Shown here one piece after another: positions 1-8,850 of a stretch of 64,000 bases of DNA. Position 1 is the stretch's first letter, and every line of letters starts with the position of its first letter. A program made the position numbers and the translations under genes. The DNA lies in NCBI GenBank assembly GCA_020444165.1, contig JAHLLK010000023.1, forward strand, positions 1 to 64,000, written 5' to 3'. Under the pieces are notes generated by a model. The model was not told where the DNA came from. It made no database searches and worked only from the letters and a program-made list of their open reading frames with translations. Origin of the DNA: Deltaproteobacteria bacterium (GTDB lineage: Bacteria; Desulfobacterota; Desulfarculia; Desulfarculales; Desulfarculaceae).

Positions 1-53
1 ATGATGCGCCTCGCCGCTCCCTTTTTAGGAGTGTGTTGGAGGAAGAGGAAGTT

Positions 54-99
54 GTGGGGGGAAACCCCTTTTTTTGAAAAAAAAGGGGTTTCCCCCCAC
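54..99. terminator. Palindromic double terminator, copy 1
   Basis: The two arms (54-75 and 78-99) are perfect reverse complements. Each arm contains a compact GGGG-AAA-CCCC hairpin followed by seven or more T on its own strand, so the element reads as an intrinsic terminator in both directions. A nearly identical copy lies at 31471-31517 and a deleted copy at 23337-23369. It could terminate ftsY transcription arriving on the minus strand and any gene entering from the left of the window. Termination is inferred from structure. Confidence 0.6.
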
Positions 100-230
100 A
101 CCCCCCATCCCCCAAAAAACTTCATATATTCAACTAGGAGCGAGGCGGGAAAGGGCATCCTTGGGGCTCCCCGCAAACCCGCGGCTTGCGGGGGGGCAAT
201 GTCCAGTCGGAAAAGTTCCGCCGGCAGGCC

Positions 231-460
231 GTCAGCCCGGATATTTGAGGGGCTAGATGGCTGGTTTGCCATCAAGCTGTTTTAATTCAGTTTTTAGTCC
301 GGTAAAAACCGGTTTTGCAGGTGGCGTATCGCCCCCGGACCGGCACAGCCAGAGGTTCGCCGGCAAGGCGACGGACGAGCGACATCCGGAGGCGTAGCCC
401 TAGCTACGTCGAGGTTGGAGCGCGGTCCGCAACGCCGCCGGCGGGCATCTGGCGAAGCCG
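231..460. repeat. 230-bp dispersed repeat, copy A
   Basis: The segment matches 9746-9975: a 20-base block at 231-250 and a 119-base block at 342-460 recur there at identical spacing, while the 91 bases between them are poorly conserved. The 119-base block has inverted ends (GCCAGA..GCCGGC against GCCGGC..TCTGGC) and an internal stem GGCGTAGC/GCTACGTC, so it can fold on itself. No open reading frame, transposase or integrase is associated with it. It may be a non-autonomous mobile element or a structured RNA; the sequence does not decide between them. Confidence 0.65.
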
Positions 461-487
461 CCTACAATTGATAAGATATTATCCCGG

Positions 488-2278
488 TTAACCGAAGATG
501 GCCCTGGCAAAGGCCTCCGCTTCAAAAGGCCGGAGGTCGTCGATGCCCTCGCCCAGGCCCACGTAGAGGATGGGCAGCTTCATTTCGGCCGCGATGGCCA
601 CCACCACCCCGCCTTTGGCCGTGCCGTCCAACTTGGTGAGGATGATACCGGTCAGGGGCACCGCCTCGTGGAACAACTTGGCCTGATTCACCGCGTTTTG
701 GCCGGTGGTGGCGTCCAACACCAGGATCACCTCGTGGGGCGCGCCTTCCAGGCGCTTGCCGATGACCCGGTGCACCTTCTTCAGCTCCTCCATAAGGTTC
801 ACCTTGGTGTGCAGGCGGCCGGCCGTGTCCACGAGCACCAGGTCGTGCCCCCGCCGGAGCGCCGCGTCCAGGGTGTCGTAGGCCACGGCCGAGGGGTCAG
901 CCCCGGCCTGCTGACGCACGATGTCGCAGCCCACCCGCTGGGCCCAGATCTCCAACTGCTCAGCCGCGGCCGCCCGGAAGGTATCGGAAGCGCCGAGGAT
1001 GACCTTGCGGCCCTCGGCCGTGAAATGGCTGGCCAGTTTGCCGATGGTGGTGGTCTTGCCCACCCCGTTGACCCCCACCACCAGCACCACGTGGGGGTGC
1101 TGGTCCCGGGGCGGAGCCGGGGCCACGTCCTCCAGGATCTCCTGGATGCCCAAACGCAGGGCCTCCTTGAGGGCGGCCGCGTCCACCAGCTCCTTGCGCC
1201 GCACCTTGCCCCGGATCTGCTCGATGAGTTGCAGCGAGGTCTGGATGCCCAGGTCGGCGGTGACCAGCACCTCCTCCAACTCGTCCAGCACCTCGTCGTC
1301 GATCTTGCGGCCCCGGGCGATCAACTCGATGGAGCCGCCGATCTTGTCGCGGGTCTTGCCGATGCGCTCGGCCAGGCGGCTGAAAAAGCTCTTGCGCTGA
1401 GCCGGAGCCTCCGCCGCCGGCGCCGCTGCGGGAGCCGCCGCCGGGGGGGCTCCGCTCTCCTCCGGCTCCTCTTCCGCGCTCTCGGCGGGGGCTGGCTCCT
1501 CCTCCGGTTCCGCGGCTGCCTTGGGCTCCCCGCTCGGGGGCTCCGCCTCGGCGACCACATCCTCCAGGAGGATAATCTCCGGGGCCTCGGCCGCTACGGG
1601 CGTCTCCGCCGCTTCCGGTGTTTCCTCAGGCGCTTCGGCCGTCTCGGACTCGGCCGGGGCTGCGGTAGCTTCCGGCTGTGGCTCGGGTTTGGCGCGCCGC
1701 CACCAGCGCTTTTTGCGCACGGGCTCGGCCGGGGCAGCCTCTTCTTCCGGGGAGGCCGCCTCTTCCGGGGCCTCCTCCGGCGTCTCCTCTGAGGCCTCGG
1801 TTTCGGTCGTTATTTCGGCCTCCCCCACTACGGGAGCCTCTGGAGTCGCGGCTTCTTCCCAAACCTCTTCCGGGCTGGCCTCCGCGACGGGCTCTGCCGC
1901 CGCTTCGGGAGCTGCTGGGGGCTCTTCGGGCGTGACTTCCTCCGGGGCTTCCGCCGCCGTGGGCTCGGGCGCGGGCTCGGGCTCGGACTTGGCGCGCCGC
2001 CACCAGCGCTTCTTGGGGGCGGGCTCGGCGGGGGCTTCCCCGGCGGGAGCTGCCGGCTCCTCCGCGGCCTCCGGGGGGTTCGCTTCCGCGGCCGGGGCTT
2101 CCGCTTCCGGAGCTTCTTCCGGGGACGTGGCGACCGGCTCTGCCGCGGCTACGCTGCCGGGCCCGGGGCCCGGGTCCTCCTCCGCCGGGGCGGGGGCCGC
2201 GGCGCCCTCGCCGGCCACCTCTTCCGGCGCTTCGGTGTCCTGCTGATTTTTCTTCTTGCCCGAGCCAAACCAACCCAT
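488..2278 (-). CDS. ftsY: Signal recognition particle receptor FtsY
   Basis: SRP-receptor GTPase that docks SRP-ribosome complexes at the inner membrane. The 596-residue protein has an N-terminal acidic Ala/Glu/Pro-rich A domain (about 1-295) and a C-terminal NG domain. GTPase motifs are visible: GVNGVGKTT near 402-410, DTAGR near 484-488 and TKLDG near 548-552. The ATG at 2278 is preferred to upstream TTG codons because it gives the MGWFG start and has a purine-rich AAGGGTGA upstream. Oddly, the A domain carries two copies of KKRWWRRAK (about 89-97 and 189-197) exactly 100 residues apart, which may be extra membrane-contact patches. The protein is longer than typical FtsY because of this domain. 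It follows the helicase gene but is separated from it by a terminator. Confidence 0.96.
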   Translation of the reverse strand: MGWFGSGKKKNQQDTEAPEEVAGEGAAAPAPAEEDPGPGPGSVAAAEPVATSPEEAPEAEAPAAEANPPEAAEEPAAPAGEAPAEPAPKKRWWRRAKSEPEPAPEPTAAEAPEEVTPEEPPAAPEAAAEPVAEASPEEVWEEAATPEAPVVGEAEITTETEASEETPEEAPEEAASPEEEAAPAEPVRKKRWWRRAKPEPQPEATAAPAESETAEAPEETPEAAETPVAAEAPEIILLEDVVAEAEPPSGEPKAAAEPEEEPAPAESAEEEPEESGAPPAAAPAAAPAAEAPAQRKSFFSRLAERIGKTRDKIGGSIELIARGRKIDDEVLDELEEVLVTADLGIQTSLQLIEQIRGKVRRKELVDAAALKEALRLGIQEILEDVAPAPPRDQHPHVVLVVGVNGVGKTTTIGKLASHFTAEGRKVILGASDTFRAAAAEQLEIWAQRVGCDIVRQQAGADPSAVAYDTLDAALRRGHDLVLVDTAGRLHTKVNLMEELKKVHRVIGKRLEGAPHEVILVLDATTGQNAVNQAKLFHEAVPLTGIILTKLDGTAKGGVVVAIAAEMKLPILYVGLGEGIDDLRPFEAEAFARAIFG

Positions 2279-2399
2279 GCTTGTCACCCTTGCTCCCGGC
2301 AACGTCCGGATTTTCCCGTGGTAGAGGGTTCAAATCTAAAGGGGAGCCCGGGCAGGGTCAAGAGGCGTTTACCCGACAGGAGCCGGCCAGGGAAAGGGG

Positions 2400-2428
2400 A
2401 AAAAAACCGGGGCCGGCGGGGAGCCCCG
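2400..2428 (-). terminator. Intrinsic terminator after the helicase gene
   Basis: On the minus strand a CGGGGC stem pairs with GCCCCG across a 9-base loop, followed one base later by seven T (2406-2400). It lies between the helicase stop (2465) and the ftsY start (2278), so ftsY probably has its own promoter in the remaining spacer. Confidence 0.65.
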
Positions 2429-2464
2429 CGCCGACCCCTTGCCCCGGGCACCGCCGGGACGCCG

Positions 2465-5218
2465 CTACATCGGCACCACCACCGGCGGCCTGAGCAACAG
2501 CTCCACCGCCTCCCGGGCGCAGCTCACCAGCCGGGGATGGGTGTCGGCCAGGGAGATGATTTGGCGGAGATTGTCGGCCGTGCGGTAGATCAGGCTGGCC
2601 AAATCCCCCTCCGCCCCGCCGTAGAGGACCACCGCGTCCTCGAACTCGGCCCCCAGACCCCAGGCGAACACCGCGGCCGCGGCGTTGAGCGGCATGGGCG
2701 GGGTGGAAAAGCCCCATTGCCGGAGGCGGTTCAGAAGACCATCCAGCGTCCACTGCAACCCGGTGATGCCATCCTTCAAGCGTTGACTCAAATATGGCGG
2801 GCTGACCTCGCGGTCCCGGTCATCCACAAACAAGGCCAACAGGGCGGCCAAAAGCACCGGATCCTGATCGGTCAGGGCCTCGCGGCGGATGGCCTCGGCG
2901 ATGAGCACCGGCTGGTCCAGGCGGAGCTTGCTGGCCCATTGCCCATCCTGGGTCAGGGCTCCGGAAGCATCCACGAAACCCTCGGAGCGCAGGAACTCCA
3001 AGTGCCGCACGAAGTCATACCAAAAGGCATGGCTCTCCTCCTGCACCAGGTTCAGGATGCCCTCGGCCTTGTTCAACAAGGCTCCCAGCTCGCCCTGGCC
3101 GTGGTGGCATTCCTCGGCGCTGGCGCAGGCGCCGCAGGTGAGGCCCCCCAGCTCGTCCTCCACCTCGGTGAGGCGGGAACGCAGCTCCTCCACCTCCTGG
3201 CGGCCCAGATCGGCCAGATCCGGCCCGGCCAAAGGCGTGGGTCGGGCGGGGATCTGGTTCAGCACCGCCTGGGCCAGCATGCGGCCGCCGCCCGCCCGGG
3301 GCAGGTCCAACACCTCCTGGAAGGCGCCGGCCACCTCGTTCAGCGGCACGAAATCCAGCCGGGGCCGCCCCCGTTGCAAACGGCGGTCCTGGTCCAGGCT
3401 CACGGACAACACCCCCACCTGGTCGCCGTGGCTCTCGCGGTGCATCACCGCGGCCAGGGAGCCGAACATGTCCATGAACACCCGGCCCCGAGTCAGGGCG
3501 GCCCACAGGCCCTGGCGCTCCTCGATGGACTTCAGCTCCCGGGCCAGGTTCTCGTGCATGGCCCGGAGCTGGCGGCTGCGGCGGCGGCGGATCACCGCCT
3601 CCTCCGGGCCGGGGCAACCCGAGTCGGCCAAGAGGAGGCCCAGGTTCTTTAGGGTGTGGCCCAGGCCGGAGTCGCCGCCGGATTTACGCCCGCCGGAGCG
3701 CTCCAGGCGCTGGAAGGTGGCCAGGCTATAGCCCAGAAGCTGCTTGACCTCGCTGGGCCGCTGGGATAAGAGCAGGTTCAGCACCATGGAGAAGTTGATG
3801 GAGAGCCGGCTCTCTATGGGCTCCGGCTCGGAGTCCAACAGCGCGGCCACCAGGGGCACGTTCTGGTAGGGCCCCGGCACCACCAGGGCAAAGCCGATGT
3901 TGTCCATGCCTCGGCGGCCGGCCCGGCCGGTCATCTGCAACAGGTCGGTGGCGGAGAGATCCACGAACTCACGGCCGTCAAAGCGGTCGGATTGGGTGAT
4001 GACCACGGTGCGGGCCGGAAAATTCACCCCGGCGGCCACGGTGCTGGTGCTGAAGATGGCTTTCAACAGCCCCCGCTGCATGAGGCTTTCCACCAACAGC
4101 TTCCAGTGCAACAGGTGGCCGGCGTGGTGCGGCGCCACGTGCAGGCGGCGGATCACCTCCAGCTGGGGGTGACGCTCCAGAAAAGGGTATTCCTTGAGGT
4201 AGCCGTCGATGAAGGTGTTAAGATCCCGGCGCAATTTGGCGTCCACCCGCAGGCGGGACGAGGCCACATGCCCCAGGGCGTTGTCGCAGTCAGCCCGGGA
4301 TTTCAAAAAGAAGATGGACGGCAGCATGTCCGCTTCTTCCAGGGCGGACAGCACCTGGCCAAAGGGCGGGGTCCAACTGGCCGGGCGGTAGCCCCGCTCC
4401 TGGCCCTGGCTTTCCACGAAGTGGCGGACCTTGCCGAACATGCCCCGCCGGGTTTTCAGCGGAGCCAACTCGCCGTCCGGGAACAGGAAAACCGGGTACA
4501 GGGGCACCGGCCGCTCGTCGCTGTACACCGTGACCGCCGGCTCGGCCCGCACAAAGGTGAGCCAGCGGGCGATCTGGTCGGCGTTGGCCACCGTGGCCGA
4601 AAGCAGGAGGAGGCGCACCCGCACCGGCAGGTAGATGATGACCTCCTCCCACACCACCCCCCGCTCGGGGTCGCCCAGAAAATGGGCTTCGTCCAGCACC
4701 ACCAGCCCGGCGGCCAGGTCCGCCCCCCGGTACATGGCGTCGTAAAGCTGGTTTCGGAGGATCTCGGTGGTGCCTACGATGAGGGGCGCCCCCAGGTTCT
4801 CCTTGCGGTCCCCGGTGAGGATACCCACGTTGGCGTCGCCGAACAGCTCCTTGAAATCAGCGAATTTGCTGTTGGACAGGGCCTTCAGGGGGCTGGCGTA
4901 CCAGGCGCGCTGCCCCCGGGCCAGGACCTTCTTGATGGCTTCCTCGGCGATCCAGGTCTTGCCGCTGCCGGTGGGGGCGCTGACCACCACGTCGCTGTGG
5001 GCCAGCTTTTCCACCGCCTCCAACTGGAAGGGATCAGGCACAAAAGGCTTGGTGCCCGGCACCCCGATGTGCTCCAGGATCGGCACCAGTTTGGGGTTGA
5101 TGCGGGGCGTGAAACGCGGCTCTTCGGGGGGGCTGGAGCCTTCCCTGGGGGAGGGGGGAGGTTTGCGGGCGCGGCGGCGGCCGGTTCTATTGGTGTATTT
5201 GCGGGGCGTGCTAGGCAA
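2465..5218 (-). CDS. DEAD/DEAH-box helicase, Ski2/HelY-like
   Basis: Large superfamily 2 ATP-dependent RNA/DNA helicase, about 917 residues. Visible motifs are Walker A PTGSGKT (about 84-88), DEAH (176-179), SAT motif III and the QMTGRAGRRG motif VI. A long C-terminal region includes a CGAC..C..C cluster typical of bacterial Ski2/Mtr4-like proteins. A TTG start at 5218 is chosen because AAGGAG sits six bases upstream; a TTG seven codons earlier lacks a good ribosome-binding site. The N-terminus is basic and disordered. The gene appears monocistronic, with a terminator downstream. Its substrate (RNA turnover or DNA repair) cannot be told from the sequence. Confidence 0.88.
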   Translation of the reverse strand: MPSTPRKYTNRTGRRRARKPPPSPREGSSPPEEPRFTPRINPKLVPILEHIGVPGTKPFVPDPFQLEAVEKLAHSDVVVSAPTGSGKTWIAEEAIKKVLARGQRAWYASPLKALSNSKFADFKELFGDANVGILTGDRKENLGAPLIVGTTEILRNQLYDAMYRGADLAAGLVVLDEAHFLGDPERGVVWEEVIIYLPVRVRLLLLSATVANADQIARWLTFVRAEPAVTVYSDERPVPLYPVFLFPDGELAPLKTRRGMFGKVRHFVESQGQERGYRPASWTPPFGQVLSALEEADMLPSIFFLKSRADCDNALGHVASSRLRVDAKLRRDLNTFIDGYLKEYPFLERHPQLEVIRRLHVAPHHAGHLLHWKLLVESLMQRGLLKAIFSTSTVAAGVNFPARTVVITQSDRFDGREFVDLSATDLLQMTGRAGRRGMDNIGFALVVPGPYQNVPLVAALLDSEPEPIESRLSINFSMVLNLLLSQRPSEVKQLLGYSLATFQRLERSGGRKSGGDSGLGHTLKNLGLLLADSGCPGPEEAVIRRRRSRQLRAMHENLARELKSIEERQGLWAALTRGRVFMDMFGSLAAVMHRESHGDQVGVLSVSLDQDRRLQRGRPRLDFVPLNEVAGAFQEVLDLPRAGGGRMLAQAVLNQIPARPTPLAGPDLADLGRQEVEELRSRLTEVEDELGGLTCGACASAEECHHGQGELGALLNKAEGILNLVQEESHAFWYDFVRHLEFLRSEGFVDASGALTQDGQWASKLRLDQPVLIAEAIRREALTDQDPVLLAALLALFVDDRDREVSPPYLSQRLKDGITGLQWTLDGLLNRLRQWGFSTPPMPLNAAAAVFAWGLGAEFEDAVVLYGGAEGDLASLIYRTADNLRQIISLADTHPRLVSCAREAVELLLRPPVVVPM

Positions 5219-5939
5219 ATGGCTCTCCTTACAAGCCAAATGCTAACCCCCCGCCCTCGGAAATACAAGGATACAGTAACGAAAATACGCCCCGGCCAAC
5301 CCTGCGGCAAACTCACGCTTGCCCCTGGGAAAGCCCTGGGCTATGATGAAAGTGGTTTCCCCCCGCCTCCGCCTCTCCACGGGGCGGGGGGACACCGGGT
5401 GTCACCGTCCCTGGCAACTGGCAAGGGGTCAGACGCGTCCCTGCGTCTCCATGGATCGGCGGTCGGATTGAGCTGGCCGCCGATCTGCCTTTTAGGCTTG
5501 CAACCCGCGGGCCAAACCTCAGCCTTCCAGCCATTATTTTTTATCGCAAACGATTCCAAAGAGTTGAGCAGCCAGGGCTCTCTCCGCCCCGACACGCCCC
5601 TGCCTCTTGGGGGGAAACTTTGTCCCCCCTGGGGCCGCTCCCCGGCACAATGTGCCACTGCACGGAAAGCTTGCCCCCCGGGGCCGGGGTCGTGCTAACC
5701 TTTCTGAAGAGAGGGGGACCGGGGAGTTAGCCGCGATTTTGCCGGCGGTCCCCGCCGGGCCGGCCCGAGCCGTAGCGGACCACCGCCCGCCAAAACTCAG
5801 AAGAGAGCCACCACCTTTTCGGCGGGCCGAGCCGGCTCCGTCGAAACGGCCGTTTTACCGCCGGCCAGCCCCGGGCCGGTCCCCTGGGGGCCGGTCCCGC
5901 CCGGACCAGCGGCGCGGCCGGAGCCAGGGCGCATTAGGG
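5219..5939. other. Long gap without a convincing gene
   Basis: About 720 bases between divergent genes. The frames open here show the composition of shadows and no family features. Several short stem-loops are present, including GATCGGCGG paired with CCGCCGATC near 5455-5490 and a GGGGGGA/TCCCCCC stem near 5610-5630. It must hold the promoters of the helicase and of the radical SAM gene, but none stands out. A small RNA cannot be excluded. Confidence 0.4.
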
Positions 5940-6881
5940 ATGGGCCGCATGCCGTGCCACGCAACCGAAGCTCCTCCCACCCGCTATCCCGACTTGGCCG
6001 CCAGCGGAGAGCTGGGCCGCCGGGGCCGGGAGTTGTGGGATGAACTCAGGCAATGCCGGCTGTGCCCCCGCCTTTGCGGCGCCAACCGCGCGGCGGGGGA
6101 ACGCGGCTTTTGCGGGGCCCGGGACGTCCTGGAGATTTCTTCCCACGGCCTGCACTTTGGCGAAGAGCGCCCCCTGGTGGGCCGGCGGGGTTCCGGCACA
6201 ATTTTTTTCACCCATTGCTCGCTCAGATGCGTATTCTGCATCAACCATGACATCGCCCAGGAGGGGGTGGGCGCATCGGCCAGCCTGGAGCACCTGGCCC
6301 GCCTCATGCTGGAGTTGCAAGCTCAAGGCGCGGCCAATATCAATCTGGTTTCGCCCACCCACTACTCCCCTCACATCCTCCTGGCCCTGGAAATGGCGGC
6401 CGGGCAAGGCCTCCGGCTGCCCCTGGTCTATAACACCTGCGGCTACGAGCGGCGGGAGGTGCTTGGGCTCCTGGAGGGGGTGGTGGATATCTATCTCCCG
6501 GATATCAAGTATTTTGATGGCGACTTGGCCGCGCTTTACTCCCGGGGCGCGGCCGACTACCCGGAACGGGCCCGGGAGGCGCTGTGGGAGATGCATCGTC
6601 AGGTGGGGGTGGCCCATCCGGGGCCGGACGGCCTCATGCAACGGGGGCTGATGGTCCGGCATTTGGTGATGCCGGCCGGGGTCAGTGGCGATGAGGAGGT
6701 CATCGACTGGATCGCCGCCAACCTGCCGCGGGACACCTATCTGAACCTGATGTCGCAATATCGTCCCACCTTCCTGGCTTTCGATTTTCCGGAGATCAGC
6801 CGCCGCATCACGGCCGAGGAGTATCGGCGCGTGGTGAACCGGGCCCGGGAGCGGGGGTTGGGGAATCTGGCAGAATGTTAA
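5940..6881 (+). CDS. Radical SAM protein, PflX/PFL-activase-like
   Basis: A 313-residue member of the radical SAM superfamily resembling COG1313 (PflX), relatives of pyruvate-formate-lyase activating enzymes. The CX3CX2C cluster motif is C93-SLR-C97-VF-C100. An extra N-terminal Cys group (C39, C42, C46, C58) could bind a second cluster or zinc. The reading frame is open far upstream, but the family match begins at ATG 5940 (or 5949). Family members are thought to install glycyl radicals or modify partner proteins; no partner enzyme is adjacent, so the substrate is unknown. The gene is monocistronic, flanked downstream by a strong hairpin and a dispersed repeat. Confidence 0.85.
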   Translation: MGRMPCHATEAPPTRYPDLAASGELGRRGRELWDELRQCRLCPRLCGANRAAGERGFCGARDVLEISSHGLHFGEERPLVGRRGSGTIFFTHCSLRCVFCINHDIAQEGVGASASLEHLARLMLELQAQGAANINLVSPTHYSPHILLALEMAAGQGLRLPLVYNTCGYERREVLGLLEGVVDIYLPDIKYFDGDLAALYSRGAADYPERAREALWEMHRQVGVAHPGPDGLMQRGLMVRHLVMPAGVSGDEEVIDWIAANLPRDTYLNLMSQYRPTFLAFDFPEISRRITAEEYRRVVNRARERGLGNLAEC

Positions 6882-6895
6882 AGAACCTTTTGCCA

Positions 6896-7148
6896 GGCGG
6901 GCCGAGGATTCACGCCAAGCAAGCGGGCTTGCTTGGCGCCCCCGAAGGACGGCCCGCCTATTTGCGCAGTTTTGAGAAAACCAGCAAATTGTCCATCTTG
7001 GCAAAACCCGGTTCCTCAGCAAGCTTTGCTTGCTGAGGAGGAATCGCGCTTTTGCCAAGCCGACATTGCCTGGGGCAGGACGCCCCGTGCAATGCTCTCA
7101 AGATGGGGTTGAAAAGGGCCCGGACGGCCTTTTTCAACAACTTGTTAG
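6896..7148. repeat. Structured dispersed repeat family 2, copy A
   Basis: Shares with 46940-47057, 50583-50743 and 51654-51790 the anchor GGAYGGCSCGCC, an adjacent inverted partner (GGCGGGCC at 6896-6903 here), the core TTGGCAAAACC...GCTTTTGCCAA and an AGCAAATT block. An insert forms its own perfect stem CCTCAGCAAGC/GCTTGCTGAGG at 7014-7038. The right end TTTTCAAC..CTTGTTAG resembles the right terminus of the 50583-50743 copy. It is non-coding, between the radical SAM gene and the beta-propeller gene. Confidence 0.6.
6913..6938. terminator. Strong hairpin after the radical SAM gene
   Basis: CGCCAAGCAAGC pairs perfectly with GCTTGCTTGGCG across a two-base gap, 31 bases after the stop codon. 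There is no T-run, so it could be a Rho-independent-like barrier or simply part of the surrounding structured repeat (6896-7148). Confidence 0.4.
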
Positions 7149-7190
7149 ACCTGCGGGGCGAACCGCCGTCCTGACTAAGGAGAGATGGCT

Positions 7191-8072
7191 ATGCGTGTAA
7201 AAGCTTTACTTCTGACCCTTGGCCTGGTCTTCATCCTGGCGGGGCCCGCCTGGGCGTGGCGGGTCGGCGAGAGCAAAACCGTGCCCGGTTTCGGGCATCC
7301 CGAGTCGGTGGCTTATGACCCCCAGGCCAAGGTGCTCTACGTCAGCCGTTTCGGGCCGGAGCTGCAGCCCACCCTGAAGGACGGCAAGGGCTTCATCAGC
7401 AAGCTCGATCTGCATGGCAAGATCCTGGAAGAGCGTTTTCTGCCCGCGGGCAAGGACGTGCTGAACAAACCCAAGGGTTTGTGGGTTCGGGGCGACCGCC
7501 TTTACGTCACCGATATCGATGCGGTATGGATCTTTGATCTGGGGAGCCGCGAAGGCAGCAAGGTGGACCTGCCCGGCGCCAAGTTCGCCAACGACGTCAT
7601 GGTCTGGGACGACTTTGTTTGGGTGAGCGATACCGACACCGACAGCGTGGTCAAGGTGGAGCCCATCGACTTCCTGCACAAGAAAGCCAAGGTCTGGGAC
7701 CACCTGAGGAGCCCCGGCCTGACGCCCAACGGTTTGTATCCGGGCGAGGACAAGTTCCTCCTCGCCACCATGGCCAAAGGCGGTTATCCCGGCCAGGTCC
7801 TCGAAATGGGTATCCGGCAGTCCCCCCGGGTGGTGTTCAACGACCTGGGCCGCCTGGACGGCCTGGGCAGCTTGTCCGACGGCGCCATTCTGTTCACCGA
7901 CTGGTCCACCGGGAGCCTCTATTTGGGGACGCCCGGTGCGATGCCCAAGGCTATCGCCGAGGGTTTCAAGGGCCCGGCCGATTTTGGCCTGGTGCCCGAC
8001 GGGGAGGACTACGTCATCGTGGTGCCGGACTTGGTGACCGGCGACCTCCGGTTCATCGAGCTGGACAAATAG
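7191..8072 (+). CDS. Secreted SMP-30/NHL-like beta-propeller protein
   Basis: A 293-residue protein with a clear signal peptide (MRVKALLLTLGLVFILAGP, cleavage after AWA near residue 22), so periplasmic or secreted. The remainder has repeated propeller-type strands (for example VLYVSRFG, RLYVTDIDAVWIFD, DFVWVSDTDTDSV, ILFTDWSTGSLY) like SMP-30/gluconolactonase or NHL proteins. Catalytic metal ligands cannot be assigned with confidence. AAGGAG at 7177-7182 fits ATG 7191 (eight-base spacing) better than the in-frame ATG 7185 (two bases). It is a single gene, convergent with the GcvH-like gene across a 9-bp stem-loop. Confidence 0.75.
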   Translation: MRVKALLLTLGLVFILAGPAWAWRVGESKTVPGFGHPESVAYDPQAKVLYVSRFGPELQPTLKDGKGFISKLDLHGKILEERFLPAGKDVLNKPKGLWVRGDRLYVTDIDAVWIFDLGSREGSKVDLPGAKFANDVMVWDDFVWVSDTDTDSVVKVEPIDFLHKKAKVWDHLRSPGLTPNGLYPGEDKFLLATMAKGGYPGQVLEMGIRQSPRVVFNDLGRLDGLGSLSDGAILFTDWSTGSLYLGTPGAMPKAIAEGFKGPADFGLVPDGEDYVIVVPDLVTGDLRFIELDK

Positions 8073-8103
8073 CGCGGCCGGCAGCACCTGGCGGCACAGG
8101 CGG

Positions 8104-8127
8104 GGGCCGGGGTGAGAGCCCCGGCCC
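8104..8127. terminator. Hairpin between convergent genes
   Basis: A perfect 9-bp stem GGGCCGGGG/CCCCGGCCC with a six-base loop lies in the 59-base space between two converging stop codons. There is no T-run on either side; a bidirectional terminator is the simplest reading. Confidence 0.5.
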
Positions 8128-8131
8128 GCCC

Positions 8132-8641
8132 TTACTCGCCGCCCAGGGTCTGCTGCCCGATGCCGTAGTACACGGCCTTGCAGGTGGCCGAACTGGGGCC
8201 GCCCACGCCCCGGGTGCTGCGCCCCCCCTCGGAAGCAGCCAGGCGCGCGGCGTATTCCGCCGCCCCCAGCAGCCGGCCCGCGGGCGGAGCCTCTCCGGCC
8301 AGATAGAACAGGGGCTGGTCATAGGGGTCGGCCGCGACCCGCTCGGCCAGGTTGTCCAGGTCCGGAGCATAGGTGATCCGGCCTCCCAGGGGCGCGGCAA
8401 AGTACTTCACTTTGCCGGTCAGGGCGAAAAGCACCGTCTGGCCGGCCGTCACCTCTTCGCCCTCGGCCGCCAGGGCCGCGGTCTCCCGGAACTTGCCCAG
8501 GGCGATGACCCCGGCCTGGGACAGGCCCACGGCCCGCCGGCCATCCGCCTCTTCCCGCACCCAGAAACCCTCCTCGGGGTCGTAGAGCCGGTCTTCCGGG
8601 ATATGCAGGGCTTGCCCGAAGTAATTCGCCACGTTGGCCAC
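8132..8641 (-). CDS. GcvH-like (lipoyl-hairpin) protein, divergent
   Basis: A 169-residue protein resembling glycine cleavage H protein: the N-terminal IPEDRLYDPEEGFWVR corresponds to the IPEDLKYTKEHEWV region, followed by VGLSQAGVIALG. The expected lipoyl-Lys hairpin is shortened: GKVKYFAAPLGG has about three residues fewer between Lys and the following Pro-x-Gly than normal GcvH, so lipoylation at K79 is uncertain. A C-terminal tail of about 50 residues is unlike GcvH. GTG 8641 is chosen because GGGAGG lies nine bases upstream; an ATG at 8689 would add 16 non-homologous residues and lacks a ribosome-binding site. No gcvT or gcvP is nearby, so this is probably a paralogue with another role. 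Confidence 0.65.
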   Translation of the reverse strand: MANVANYFGQALHIPEDRLYDPEEGFWVREEADGRRAVGLSQAGVIALGKFRETAALAAEGEEVTAGQTVLFALTGKVKYFAAPLGGRITYAPDLDNLAERVAADPYDQPLFYLAGEAPPAGRLLGAAEYAARLAASEGGRSTRGVGGPSSATCKAVYYGIGQQTLGGE

Positions 8642-8850
8642 GATGGAACACCTCCCGCGCGGCTGGAGCCGCAGATATAGTGATGACATATCAATGATTG
8701 TTTATTTTATCAAATTATTCGATCGCGCCAACCCTCGCCGCGCATAATCCAGGTCAGGGAGGCCAGTGTCTGTTATCTTTCGGGTAAACCCATAAGGAAA
8801 TAGCTTCTTATAGCCACGCTCGCCCGCTACCCAACTCAGGCAGGACCCCG

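Noticed and set aside
668..1792. Long plus-strand frame opposite ftsY
   Set aside because: GC-driven shadow: composition rich in Leu/Gly/Arg/His with no domain, while the minus strand encodes complete FtsY motifs.
5607..5939. N-terminal extension of the PflX-like protein
   Set aside because: The open frame continues upstream only because of GC content; family similarity starts at about 5940.
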